From Gemmatimonadota bacterium (GTDB taxonomy: Bacteria > Gemmatimonadota > Gemmatimonadetes > Longimicrobiales > Gaopeijiaceae), in the NCBI GenBank assembly GCA_022826005.1, contig JAJDVT010000075.1, forward strand, positions 62,001-126,000: DNA of 64,000 nucleotides, written 5' to 3'. Under the pieces are notes generated by a model. It saw only the letters and a program-made list of their open reading frames with translations, searched no databases and was not told where the DNA came from. A program made the position numbers and the translations under genes. Shown one piece after another: positions 1 to 8,248 of this stretch (positions are counted from its first letter, which is position 1; each line of letters opens with the position of its first letter).

Positions 1-90
1 AATGGCTCCCGGTACTCCCGGCGCCCACATCATGATTACGCCCCCGCGCGGCGGATAGCCCGGCCACCACCCGTGCGTCGGTAATCCCGC

Positions 91-1533
91 ATGTTCGGCA
101 CGCTTTCAGGGTTCACCCTGGCCGCCGCGGCGCTCGGCCTTCAACTCGTTTTCGTAGTCGCGGTTCTGCTCCGCCCGCGCACCCGGCAGTCATCGTCCAT
201 GGCGTGGATCCTGGTGATCGTCGTGTTGCCGGTGGCCGGGATCATCCTCTACCTGATCGTCGGCGAGGTCCGCTCCGGAAGCAGCCGCAAGCGACGTCAC
301 AGGGTGATTCAGGGCAGCATCCGGGCGGCGCTGCGGCGGGCATGGCGGGACGAGCCGGACGGGGCGATGATCCCGTGGAGTACCGAGGCGGTGGCCCGGC
401 TTGCCCGCCTCGGGAGCGACACGCAGCCGCACCCGGGGAACCGCCTGACGCTCCTGGCAGGAGCCACCGACTTCGCCGAGACGCTGACGGAGGACATCGA
501 CCAAGCCCGGCAGCACGTGCACCTCCTCTTCTACATCTACCTGGACGACGGTACCGGGCGCGCGGTCGCCGATGCGCTGATCCGAGCCGAAGCCAGGGGC
601 GTGGAGTGCCGCCTGCTGGTCGACAACGTGGGTTCCAGCGCTTTCTTGAAGTCCGAACTCCGACGCGAACTCGAGCGCGGGGGCGTTCAGGTTGTCGCGG
701 CGCTGCCGACCCGCATCACGCAGATCGCCTCGATCCGGCTGGACATGCGGAACCACCGGAAGCTCGCGGTGATCGACGGCAGGATCGGGTACACGGGCAG
801 CCACAACGTGGCCGAGGAAGCCTTTCACCCCAAGCCCCGCTTCGCGCCCTGGGTCGATGCGACACTGCGCATCGAAGGGCCGACGGTCCGGGACCTGCAG
901 GCGCTCTTCATCGAGGACTGGTTCATGGACACGGCCGAGAACCTGGACGGACTCGTCGCCATCGCGCCGAAGGGGTTCCCCGATGGACGCATCGTTCAGG
1001 TCGTCGGCACGGGGGTGAATTCGCAGAATCAGGCGCTCGTGCGCGTGGTCCAGTCTGCCGTGCACATGGCCCGCGAGGAGCTCATCCTGACCACGCCCTA
1101 CTTCGTGCCGGACGAGGGCACGCTGGCCGCGATCACCACGGCCGCCGTCCGTGGCGTGCGCACCATCGTCGTTGTTCCCGCCCGGAACGATTCGCCGATC
1201 GTGTCGCTGGCCAGCCGCAGCTTCTACCAGCCGCTGCTGGACGCGGGGGCCGAAGTCCACGAGTACACACGCGGTCTTCTTCACGCCAAGACGATCACGG
1301 TGGACCGCGACTTCGCCCTCGTGAGCACCGCGAATCTTGACCGGCGGAGCTTCGAGATCAACTTCGAGGTGACGACCCTGGTATACGACAGCGACTTCGC
1401 ATCCCAGCTCCGGCTTCTGCAGATGCGGTATCTGGAGGACTGCCAAATGGTGGATGCGGCCAAGTGGTCAGCTCGCCGCTGGCCCCGCCGGCTGGTCGAG
1501 AACGCGGCCGGGCTCTTCAGCCCCCTCCTGTGA
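91..1533 (+). CDS. cls: Cardiolipin synthase (phospholipase D family)
   Basis: 480 residues, the usual length for bacterial ClsA-type enzymes, which join two phosphatidylglycerols into cardiolipin at the inner membrane. Two hydrophobic N-terminal segments (about residues 6-28 and 38-58) anchor it. Two HKD motifs are complete: the first contains HRKLAVIDGRIGYTGSHN (about residue 220), the second HAKTITVDRDFALVSTAN (about residue 398). Between them lies the family linker with NQALVRVVQSAVHMAREEL. The stop codon overlaps a GTG of the next gene by four bases (GTGA), so the pair is probably translationally coupled. The family is certain; the exact phospholipid product is inferred from family. Confidence 0.95.
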   Translation: MFGTLSGFTLAAAALGLQLVFVVAVLLRPRTRQSSSMAWILVIVVLPVAGIILYLIVGEVRSGSSRKRRHRVIQGSIRAALRRAWRDEPDGAMIPWSTEAVARLARLGSDTQPHPGNRLTLLAGATDFAETLTEDIDQARQHVHLLFYIYLDDGTGRAVADALIRAEARGVECRLLVDNVGSSAFLKSELRRELERGGVQVVAALPTRITQIASIRLDMRNHRKLAVIDGRIGYTGSHNVAEEAFHPKPRFAPWVDATLRIEGPTVRDLQALFIEDWFMDTAENLDGLVAIAPKGFPDGRIVQVVGTGVNSQNQALVRVVQSAVHMAREELILTTPYFVPDEGTLAAITTAAVRGVRTIVVVPARNDSPIVSLASRSFYQPLLDAGAEVHEYTRGLLHAKTITVDRDFALVSTANLDRRSFEINFEVTTLVYDSDFASQLRLLQMRYLEDCQMVDAAKWSARRWPRRLVENAAGLFSPLL

Positions 1534-2660
1534 CCCCCCCACACGGTGAAACACCCTCCGAGGTGGCCGCCGAGTGGGCCCGGCGGCGCCCCCCGCGCGG
1601 CGGCGACACAGGTCGCGCATCCGCACCCCACGGCGGCCACCCCCTCGCAACCGGCAACCTCCCCCGCGCGCAACCCGGTGGCGCCACGGCCTCCACGCCC
1701 GCCACCCCACCCCACCCCCCCACCGCCCTCGTGCTGGGCGATCCCGCGCCCCACCTCCCCCGCGCCCTCGTGCAGACCGGCTACGAGGTCACCCGGTGGC
1801 GCCGCAACCTCACGCGTGGCCAGCTCTGCTCGCCGTGGCCCCCATCCGGCCCCTTCGGCGAGGTGTGGGCGCGGATGCCGCGCTCCTCGCTGGAGGCGGC
1901 CATGCTGCTGCACGCCGCCGCGGCGCGGGTCGCCGACGGCGCGCGCATCCACCTCTACGGCGCCACCAGGGAGGGGATCCGCTCGGCAGCGCGGCACTTC
2001 CCGGACGGCACCGAAGCCCCGGTCACCCTCGTCACCAAGCGCCGCTGCCGCGTCCTCGCCGCGGCCCGGCGCGCCCCCCCACCCCGTCCCGACGGCCTGA
2101 GCAGCTGGAAGATCCGCGCCCCTGTGGACTGGGGCACCGGCCCCCGCGACTGGACCTTCTACCCGGGCGTCTTCGCGTGCGGCCGCCTCGACCCTGCAAC
2201 CGCGCTGCTCATCGACTGCCTCCCGTGCCTCCCGGCCGGCGCACGCCTCCTCGACTTCGGCGCGGGAACGGGGATCATCGCGGCGGCGGCCCTGGAGCGC
2301 GCAGCTCCCGGCGCGGAGGCAGTGCTCCTCGAACGCGACGCGATCGCGCTGGTCGCGGCCTCGCGCAACGTTCCCGGCGCGACCCTGGTGCTGGGCCGCA
2401 GCTGCTCCACCCTCCCGCGCCCCTTCGACCTCATCGTCTCCAACCCCCCGATCCACGCGGGGAGCGCGCAGAGCCTGCACACCGTCGAGGAACTCGTCCG
2501 GGAGGCCCCGGGCGTTCTGGCCCCGGGCGGGCGGCTCATGCTGGTCGCGCAGCGCCGCCTGCCCGTCTCACGCATCCTGGAACGCACATTCCCCTTAACA
2601 AATACGATTGCCGACCGCGAATCCTTCAGAGTCTGGGAAGCCGGCGGGCGCCGCCGCTGA
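1530..2660 (+). CDS. RsmC/RlmG-like class I SAM-dependent methyltransferase
   Basis: About 376 residues. The C-terminal half is a Rossmann methyltransferase with the SAM-binding stretch LLDFGAGTGIIAAAAL followed by the catalytic FDLIVSNPPIHAG. NPP[FI]HxG is typical of the RsmC/RlmG enzymes that make m2G in rRNA. The N-terminal half looks like the degenerate first domain of that family. I place the start at GTG 1530 because it overlaps the cls stop as GTGA; ATG 1464 is also in frame but would overlap cls by 70 bases. GTG 1563 is another option. The first 60 residues are Pro/Arg-rich and low complexity, so the true N-terminus is uncertain. Which rRNA base it modifies cannot be told. Confidence 0.8.
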   Translation: MTPPHGETPSEVAAEWARRRPPRGGDTGRASAPHGGHPLATGNLPRAQPGGATASTPATPPHPPTALVLGDPAPHLPRALVQTGYEVTRWRRNLTRGQLCSPWPPSGPFGEVWARMPRSSLEAAMLLHAAAARVADGARIHLYGATREGIRSAARHFPDGTEAPVTLVTKRRCRVLAAARRAPPPRPDGLSSWKIRAPVDWGTGPRDWTFYPGVFACGRLDPATALLIDCLPCLPAGARLLDFGAGTGIIAAAALERAAPGAEAVLLERDAIALVAASRNVPGATLVLGRSCSTLPRPFDLIVSNPPIHAGSAQSLHTVEELVREAPGVLAPGGRLMLVAQRRLPVSRILERTFPLTNTIADRESFRVWEAGGRRR

Positions 2661-2740
2661 GGCAAGGCTTGCGATCCGGCCGGCGTCGGCCATCCAGCGC
2701 GCCGGCTCGCCCAACCCCCGCCCGCGTCCGCCCGTTCGGC

Positions 2741-3547
2741 TCAGCCGTACCGCCCCTCGATGTAGTCCGCGGTCTCCGTGTGCTCCGGCGCCAGGAACAG
2801 CTCCTCGGTGCGCCCGTGCTCGACGATCCGGCCCAGCAGCATGAAGACGCACTCGTCCGACGCCCGCCGCGCCTGGGCCATGTTGTGCGTGACGATGAGG
2901 ATCGTATAGTCGCCCCGCAGCTGCCAGATCATCTCCTCGACGGCCTCGGTGCCGGCCGGATCAAGCGCCGAACAGGGCTCGTCCATCAGCAGCACCTCGG
3001 GCTTCACCGGCAGGAGCCTCGCGATGCACAGCTTCTGCTGCTCTTCGAGGGAAAGGCCGGTCGCGGGCCTGTCCAGGCGGTCCTTGACCGCGTCCCAGAG
3101 GAGCACCTGGCGCAGCGCGGACTCCAGCACCTCGTCCTCCTCGGCGCGGGCCACCTTCCGCAGTCGCGCCTCGTGAAGGCGGAAGCCGAAGAGCACGTTG
3201 TCCCGGACCGAGATCGGGAGCGGATTGGGGCGCTGGAAGACCATGCCGACCTGCTTGCGCACCTGCACGATCTCGACGTCGTCGCCGAAGATGTCGTGAC
3301 CCAGCACGTAAACGCTGCCGGTGGTGCGCACGTACCCCAGCCGTTCGATGATGCGGTTGCAGGTGCGCAGCACCGTGGTCTTTCCACACCCGGAGGGGCC
3401 GATCATCGAGGTGATGATCCCCTTCTTCACCCCGAGGTCGACATCGAAGAGGGCCTGGAAGTCGCCGTACCAGAGGTTGAGGCCCCGGGTCTCGATGGCG
3501 AAGGCTCCCGTGGACGGATACCCCACACTGCTCTCCCCGTCAGCCAT
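2741..3547 (-). CDS. pstB: Phosphate ABC transporter ATP-binding protein PstB, first paralogue (degenerate signature motif)
   Basis: 268 residues, normal PstB length. Walker A GPSGCGKT (about residue 45), Q-loop GMVFQRPNPLPISVRDNV, Walker B VLLMDEPCSALDP and switch-histidine VTHNMAQA are all canonical. The ABC signature, normally LSGGQQQRLCIAR in PstB, reads LSLEEQQKLCIAR, so both glycines are lost. Since a signature works in trans on the partner's ATP site, this defect would disable the site formed with the Walker motifs of the other PstB. It is the last gene of the pst operon and overlaps the upstream pstB2 by eight bases. Function as one half of a heterodimeric motor is inference from the paired defects. 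Confidence 0.93.
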   Translation of the reverse strand: MADGESSVGYPSTGAFAIETRGLNLWYGDFQALFDVDLGVKKGIITSMIGPSGCGKTTVLRTCNRIIERLGYVRTTGSVYVLGHDIFGDDVEIVQVRKQVGMVFQRPNPLPISVRDNVLFGFRLHEARLRKVARAEEDEVLESALRQVLLWDAVKDRLDRPATGLSLEEQQKLCIARLLPVKPEVLLMDEPCSALDPAGTEAVEEMIWQLRGDYTILIVTHNMAQARRASDECVFMLLGRIVEHGRTEELFLAPEHTETADYIEGRYG

Positions 3548-4355
3548 AGCGTCCCTCGATGTATCCGGTGGTGCGCTCGTCCTTCACGTTCCCTTCAAAG
3601 AGATCCTCGGTGGCCCCGATTTCGACCAATTCGCCCGTCAGAAAGAACGCCGTCCGGTCCGCCAGACGGCGCGCCTGCTGCACAAGGTTCGTGACCAGCA
3701 CGATCGTCAGTTCCGAGCGCAGGTCCTTGAGCACGTCCTCGATCCGCATCGTGGTGACCGGATCCACGGCGATCGAGAACTCGTCCAGGAGCAGAAGTTC
3801 GGGCTCCTGCGAAAGCGCACGCGCGATCGTCAGGCGCTGCTGCTGACCCCCGGAGAGCAGACTGCCGAGGGAGCCGAGCCGGTCCTTCACCTCGTCCCAG
3901 AGGGCGGCGCGGGTGAGGCACCGCTCGACGACTTCGTCGAGTTGCGCCTTCTTGCGGATCCCGCGCAGGCGCGGCGAGAAGGCCACATTGTCGTAGACGC
4001 TGAGGGGCAGTCCCACAGGGAGCGGCAACACGACGCCGATCCGGCTGCGCAACGCATACAGGTTGCGCCAGTCGTTGACGTCCTTGCCGTTGATGTGGAT
4101 GCTCCCCCGCACCTCCATCCCCGTGGTGAAGTCGTCCATGCGGTTGAGCGCGCGCAGGAACGAGGTCTTGCCACTGTTGGCCGGCCCGATGATGCCGAAG
4201 ATCTCGTGCCGGTAGATGTCGAAGGAGGCGTCCCGCAGCGCGGGCTTGCCGCCGTAGCTGATGCCCAGATCCCGGACCTCGATGATCGGCGGCCCATCGT
4301 AGAGCGGACCGAAGCTACTGGGCCGTGGCTGCGCCAGGCCCACCCCGTCTACCAC
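3540..4355 (-). CDS. pstB: Phosphate ABC transporter ATP-binding protein PstB, second paralogue (degenerate Q-, D- and H-loops)
   Basis: About 271 residues. Walker A GPANSGKT (about residue 56) and the signature LLSGGQQQRLTIAR (about residue 165) are intact. The Q-loop GMVFQ reads GVVLP, Walker B and D-loop read LLLLDEFSIAVDP instead of DEPTSALDP, and the switch histidine is Asn (IVLVTNLVQQA). The catalytic Glu of Walker B is present. This is the mirror image of the neighbouring paralogue, which keeps Q-, D- and H-loops but loses the signature. The start chosen is GTG 4355, overlapping the pstA stop; GTG 4343 is also possible. It overlaps the next pstB by eight bases (ATGGCTGA). Confidence 0.9.
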   Translation of the reverse strand: MVDGVGLAQPRPSSFGPLYDGPPIIEVRDLGISYGGKPALRDASFDIYRHEIFGIIGPANSGKTSFLRALNRMDDFTTGMEVRGSIHINGKDVNDWRNLYALRSRIGVVLPLPVGLPLSVYDNVAFSPRLRGIRKKAQLDEVVERCLTRAALWDEVKDRLGSLGSLLSGGQQQRLTIARALSQEPELLLLDEFSIAVDPVTTMRIEDVLKDLRSELTIVLVTNLVQQARRLADRTAFFLTGELVEIGATEDLFEGNVKDERTTGYIEGRYG

Positions 4356-5218
4356 TTCTTGAGTCCCCTGAGATAGATCCGGAACCCGATGGAGACCGCG
4401 TTCATCAGCAGCACGATTGCGATCAGGACCAGGGCCACGCCATAGGTGAGCTCCTCGGGCACGTCGGTCAGCTGGGTCGAGACGTTGTACAGATGGTAGG
4501 ACAATGCCATCGTCTGGTCGAAGACGCTCTGGGGCAGGAAGGGCACAAACATGGCGGCCCCCGTGAACATGATGGGAGCGGTTTCTCCGGACGTCCGCGA
4601 AACCTCCAGGATCACACCGGTGAGAATCCCGCTGATCGAATTGGGAAGCACCACCTTGCGGATCGTCTGCCAGCGCGTCGCACCCATGTTCCAGCATGCC
4701 TCCCGGAATGCATGCGGCACCGCCTGGAGCGACTCGCGGGTGGCCACAATGACGACGGGCAGCGTCATGACGGCCAGCGTCAGACTGGCGGCCAGTATCG
4801 ACGCATTGAACCTGAAGAAGAGCACGAAGGCGCCGAATCCGAAGAGTGCATGCACGATCGACGGCACGCCCGCCAGGTTGACGATGGCGAGGTTGATCGC
4901 GCGCGTGAGCAGGTTGTCCGGCGCGTACTCGCTCAGATAGAGGGCCGCGGCCACGCCGATCGGCACCGACGCCAGGAGCGCGACCACCACCAGCCAGATG
5001 GTACCGACCAGCGCGGGGAATATCCCGCCCGCCGTCATGTTGTTCGTCGGCGCCGTGAACAGGAATTCCCACGAGATGGCCGGCGCGCCCTTGACCACCA
5101 GCGTGCCCAGGATCAGCAGCACCGGAATCACGAGAGCCACCGTCATGAGGCAGAACACGGCCTTCGCGACGCTCTGGCGGCGGTAGCTCCGTCGATTCAG
5201 GGCGGTGGCGGTGAACAC
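4349..5218 (-). CDS. pstA: Phosphate ABC transporter permease PstA
   Basis: 289 residues with six hydrophobic segments. The cytoplasmic EAA loop that docks on the ATPase is clear: EACWNMGATRWQTIRKVVLP at about residues 177-196. ALFGFGAFVLFF and SRTSGETAPIMFTGA are typical of PstA, the latter matching the family's phosphate-pathway segment. The GTG start lies seven bases after the pstC stop; its end overlaps the start of the downstream pstB. It forms the channel with PstC. Confidence 0.95.
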   Translation of the reverse strand: MFTATALNRRSYRRQSVAKAVFCLMTVALVIPVLLILGTLVVKGAPAISWEFLFTAPTNNMTAGGIFPALVGTIWLVVVALLASVPIGVAAALYLSEYAPDNLLTRAINLAIVNLAGVPSIVHALFGFGAFVLFFRFNASILAASLTLAVMTLPVVIVATRESLQAVPHAFREACWNMGATRWQTIRKVVLPNSISGILTGVILEVSRTSGETAPIMFTGAAMFVPFLPQSVFDQTMALSYHLYNVSTQLTDVPEELTYGVALVLIAIVLLMNAVSIGFRIYLRGLKKW

Positions 5219-5225
5219 GGGCTGC

Positions 5226-6158
5226 CTACTTCTTCCGTATGCCGCGGACCACGATGTCCGCCGTGAGGTTGATCACGAAGGTGACGACGAAGAGAAGGAT
5301 TCCCAGGGTGAACAGGGAGCCCCAGTGGTCGCCCCCTCTTACGGTGTCCCCGAGTTCGGAGGCGATCGTCGCGGTCAGGGCCCGCACCGAATCGAACGGA
5401 CTCGTGGGAATGTTGATGGCGTGTCCCGAAGCCATCAGCACGGCCATGGTCTCTCCGAATCCCCGCCCCACTCCCAGCAGCACGGCCGCCAGCAGTCCAT
5501 TCCTGGAAGCCGGTATGACCACCTTGAAGATCACCTCCCAGCGCGTGGCCCCCAGGGCCTCCGCAGCCTCCCGGTAGGTGTCCGGCACGGCCTTGAGCGC
5601 GTCCTCCGCAATCGTTGTCATGATGGGCGCGGCCATCAGTCCCAGAATGAGCCCTGCGTTCAATACGCCGAGCCCCAGGGGCACGTCGAAGATCCGCATG
5701 ATCAGCGGGTGCATGATCGACATCCCCACAAACCCCCACACCACCGACGGGATCGCCGCCAGCATCTCCACCAGGACCTTGAGCACCTCCCGGGTCTTGC
5801 CGGTGGCGAACTCCGCAATGAAGAGCGCCGCCCCGAGGGACAGGGGCACCGACAGCAGCATCGCGAAACCCGTCACGCTGGCGGTCCCCACAATCAGGGC
5901 CAGCGCTCCATACGTGGGGTTGTTGGAGGTGGGCCGCCACGCGATCGAGGTAAAGAACTCTCCGAGGTTCAGCGGCCCCAGGACGAAGTCGAGACCTTCC
6001 TTGGTGATGAACACGAAAATCCCGACAATGAAGACGATCGCCGAGATGCCCCCGACGAAGACTACCCACTGGGCGACTTTGTCGATGTACCACGCCGCGT
6101 CCCTGCGGTCCATCGCGCCGTGGCTCGCCACGGCGCCGGATCGAGCCGTCGGCGTCAC
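5226..6158 (-). CDS. pstC: Phosphate ABC transporter permease PstC
   Basis: About 310 residues from GTG 6158, whose GTGA overlaps the phoU stop; ATG 6113 (MDRRDAAWYIDK) gives 295 residues and is the conservative alternative. The first membrane segment is VVFVGGISAIVFIVGIFVFI. The EAA loop EAAEALGATRWEVIFKVVIP and the PstC stretch GFGETMAVLMASGHAINIP are present. It pairs with PstA to form the phosphate channel. Confidence 0.93.
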   Translation of the reverse strand: MTPTARSGAVASHGAMDRRDAAWYIDKVAQWVVFVGGISAIVFIVGIFVFITKEGLDFVLGPLNLGEFFTSIAWRPTSNNPTYGALALIVGTASVTGFAMLLSVPLSLGAALFIAEFATGKTREVLKVLVEMLAAIPSVVWGFVGMSIMHPLIMRIFDVPLGLGVLNAGLILGLMAAPIMTTIAEDALKAVPDTYREAAEALGATRWEVIFKVVIPASRNGLLAAVLLGVGRGFGETMAVLMASGHAINIPTSPFDSVRALTATIASELGDTVRGGDHWGSLFTLGILLFVVTFVINLTADIVVRGIRKK

Positions 6159-7237
6159 TCGTCGTCCCGCACTCCAAGGGTCGCCATGAGGCCGCGAACG
6201 CGATCCATGAGTGCGCGGTACACATCCTCGATCCCCGTTTCGGGCGTGACGCCGTCCTCGTCGAGATCCCACCGCAGGACCGCAGTCAGATAAGGGACGT
6301 CGAAGTGCGGTGACGGATCGACGCCCAGACCCACGACGACGTGGTAGTGAGGACCCACATCAAGCGCCTCGGCGAAGGACCGCGGCTCGTCCCCGCCAAT
6401 GAGCGCGATGCCCCGCCGCCGGCAGAAGCTCACCAGCCGCGGGTCGAAGGCGGTCGCGGGCTCGAGACCCGCCGAGCCGATCTTCCCCACGTGCGGATGG
6501 CTCTCCGAGAGCGCCACCTCGGCCAGCCTGGCGAGCATCGCGTGGTCGCGATCCAGGAAGAGGATGCGGTAGCGCTTCTCCTTCTTGCGCTTGCCCTTGA
6601 CGGCAAACAGGGTCTGCTCGCAGGCGTTGAGCGCCTGTTCCGCGGTCCGCTGCAGGAGGCGGAAGACGAGGAGGGTCCCAAAGAGGTCGCGGGCCGGACG
6701 CCGATCCGAGTCCGCAGCCGTGATGAGCAGCTCAAGCGCATATGGATAGGTCCCGGCGGTCTGCGAGGCGAATCCCCGCGAGACGCGCGCACTGTCCGGA
6801 TCCCCTTTCAGGAAGCCTGCCAGCGCGGTCCCGAGAGCCTTCCCCGCGTGCCTCCCCATCATTTCCATGTTGTTCCGGACCATGTCAGGCAGCGGGGATT
6901 CGATCTGGCGGGCAATCCGGCAGATTGCGACTGAGTAGTCGCCCACCCGCTCCAGCGCCACTCCGAGCCGCAGCACGGCCGAGACGAAACGCAGGTGACT
7001 GCCGCTTGGCAGGTGTCGCGCCACGAAGAGATGGCACAGGTGATCCAGGTCGCGGATCTCCTGGTTCACCGCACGGTCCTTGATCAGGGTCTCGTTGGCC
7101 AGCTTCCGGTCGAGTTCGAGGACCGCCTGCACGGCGTGCCTGAGGTTGTCCTCGACCTGTGCGGCCACCGATCCGAGGTGCGACCGGATGGCTTCGAGGT
7201 CGGCCTCGAGCCGTTCTTCGTAGAGGCTCAAGGGCAC
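6155..7237 (-). CDS. phoU: PhoU-type phosphate regulator fused to an inactive ArsC/low-molecular-weight phosphatase-like domain
   Basis: 360 residues against about 220-240 for ordinary PhoU. Residues 1 to about 220 are PhoU helical bundles, with RFVSAVLRLGVALERVGDYS as the conserved repeat. Residues about 225-355 follow the layout of thioredoxin-coupled arsenate reductases and LMW phosphatases: RILFLDRDHAMLARLAEVAL at the P-loop position, KIGSAGLEP, a middle VVVGLG strand, then a fR.vmDrvrgL-like terminal helix. The P-loop has no cysteine or CX5R, so it cannot be a phosphatase of that class; a ligand sensor is possible. GTG start overlapping the pstS stop by ten bases. Its place between pstS and pstC is unusual; phoU normally ends pst operons. 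The PhoU assignment is firm, the second domain is my reading of fold pattern. Confidence 0.85.
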   Translation of the reverse strand: MPLSLYEERLEADLEAIRSHLGSVAAQVEDNLRHAVQAVLELDRKLANETLIKDRAVNQEIRDLDHLCHLFVARHLPSGSHLRFVSAVLRLGVALERVGDYSVAICRIARQIESPLPDMVRNNMEMMGRHAGKALGTALAGFLKGDPDSARVSRGFASQTAGTYPYALELLITAADSDRRPARDLFGTLLVFRLLQRTAEQALNACEQTLFAVKGKRKKEKRYRILFLDRDHAMLARLAEVALSESHPHVGKIGSAGLEPATAFDPRLVSFCRRRGIALIGGDEPRSFAEALDVGPHYHVVVGLGVDPSPHFDVPYLTAVLRWDLDEDGVTPETGIEDVYRALMDRVRGLMATLGVRDDE

Positions 7238-8100
7238 TCCGTTTCCGTGTAGGGTGCATATCCGCGTTCAAGGATCACGCACTGGCCCTCGGAAGAGAGG
7301 ATCCAGTCCATGTACTCCTTGACCGCGCCCTGGGGCTCGCCCGCGGTGTACATCATCAGCGGTCGGGCGATCGAATAGCTTCCGTCGACGGCCGTGGCGA
7401 TGGTCGGTTCCACGCAGTCCGCGCCCTCTTCCGTAGCGATACAGGGCATGCCGACATACTCGGTGGCATACGCAAGTCCGCTGTAGCCGATCGCGCATGG
7501 GGTGTTTTCCACCAGGTCGACGACATCCTTCGAACCGTGCATGTCGCGCGATCCGAGCTTGTACTCCATGTCGTCCCCGAGCACCGCTTCCTTGAAGTAG
7601 ACGTAAGTGCCCGAGTTGTTCTGGCGGCTCACGAGGACGATCTCGTCCGATCCGCAGCCCGGAACCTCGACCCCGAGGTCGGACCACTTCGTCACGGGGC
7701 CGCCCTCGCCATAGATGGCCTTGAGCTGCTCGAGCGTCAGGACGTCGATCGGGTTGTCCTCGTGCAGATAGACGGCCAGCGCGTCGTATCCGACGATGAA
7801 CTCGATCGGCTCGACACCGTTGCCCCGCGCCGCTTCGATCTCCGATTCGCGCATCCTGCGCGATGCGTTCGCGATGTCGACGGTGCCGTTGATCATCGCC
7901 GAAATGCCGGTGCCGGATCCTCCGCCCGTGACGTTGACGGCGATGTTGGGATTCACCGCGGCGTAGGCCTCCGCCCATGCCTGCGCGACATTCAAGAGGG
8001 TGTCCGAGCCCTTGTTCTGAATGACGGCGCGCTGGTCGCGGCCATCGGCACCGCCGCAGGCCGCGATGGCCAGGGCCACCAGTGGGGCAATTCGCTTCAT
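7228..8100 (-). CDS. pstS: Phosphate-binding lipoprotein PstS
   Basis: 290 residues. Signal peptide with lipobox ALAIAACGG (Cys15), so it is a periplasmic lipoprotein. Mature start VIQNKGSDTLLNVAQAWAE, then TGGGSGTGISAMINGTVDIANASR, the phosphate-loop region of PstS-like proteins, and SRQNNSGTYVYFKEAVLG. It captures phosphate and hands it to PstCA. First gene of the operon, with a Pho box 54-70 bases upstream of the ATG. Confidence 0.93.
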   Translation of the reverse strand: MKRIAPLVALAIAACGGADGRDQRAVIQNKGSDTLLNVAQAWAEAYAAVNPNIAVNVTGGGSGTGISAMINGTVDIANASRRMRESEIEAARGNGVEPIEFIVGYDALAVYLHEDNPIDVLTLEQLKAIYGEGGPVTKWSDLGVEVPGCGSDEIVLVSRQNNSGTYVYFKEAVLGDDMEYKLGSRDMHGSKDVVDLVENTPCAIGYSGLAYATEYVGMPCIATEEGADCVEPTIATAVDGSYSIARPLMMYTAGEPQGAVKEYMDWILSSEGQCVILERGYAPYTETECP

Positions 8101-8153
8101 GTTTCTTCTGTCTCCCTTTCTGGTTGAATCACGTTGTAGTCTACGGGTCGTTT

Positions 8154-8170
8154 GTCACGGTACGGTCACC
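8154..8170 (-). promoter_or_regulatory. Putative Pho box upstream of pstS
   Basis: On the plus strand the sequence GTCACGGTACGGTCACC contains two GTCAC units 11 bases apart, the spacing of the Escherichia coli Pho box (GTCAT units 11 apart). The same arrangement, with nearly the same flanks, precedes the phosphate-porin gene at 9409-9424. A GTGAC nearby (8175-8179) adds an inverted half. The unit orientation is opposite to that of the E. coli box relative to the gene. Binding by PhoB is inferred. Confidence 0.6.
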
Positions 8171-8248
8171 CCTCCGTGACGACACTGTACCGAAGGCCCG
8201 GCAAAGCCGCAAAACTCGCACGCGCGCCCGTCGGCAGTGGAGCGGTTT

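Noticed and set aside
190-1446. 418-codon open frame antisense to cardiolipin synthase
   Set aside because: It is the shadow of a strongly coding gene in GC-rich DNA; the translation is Arg/Gly/Asp-rich with no domain.
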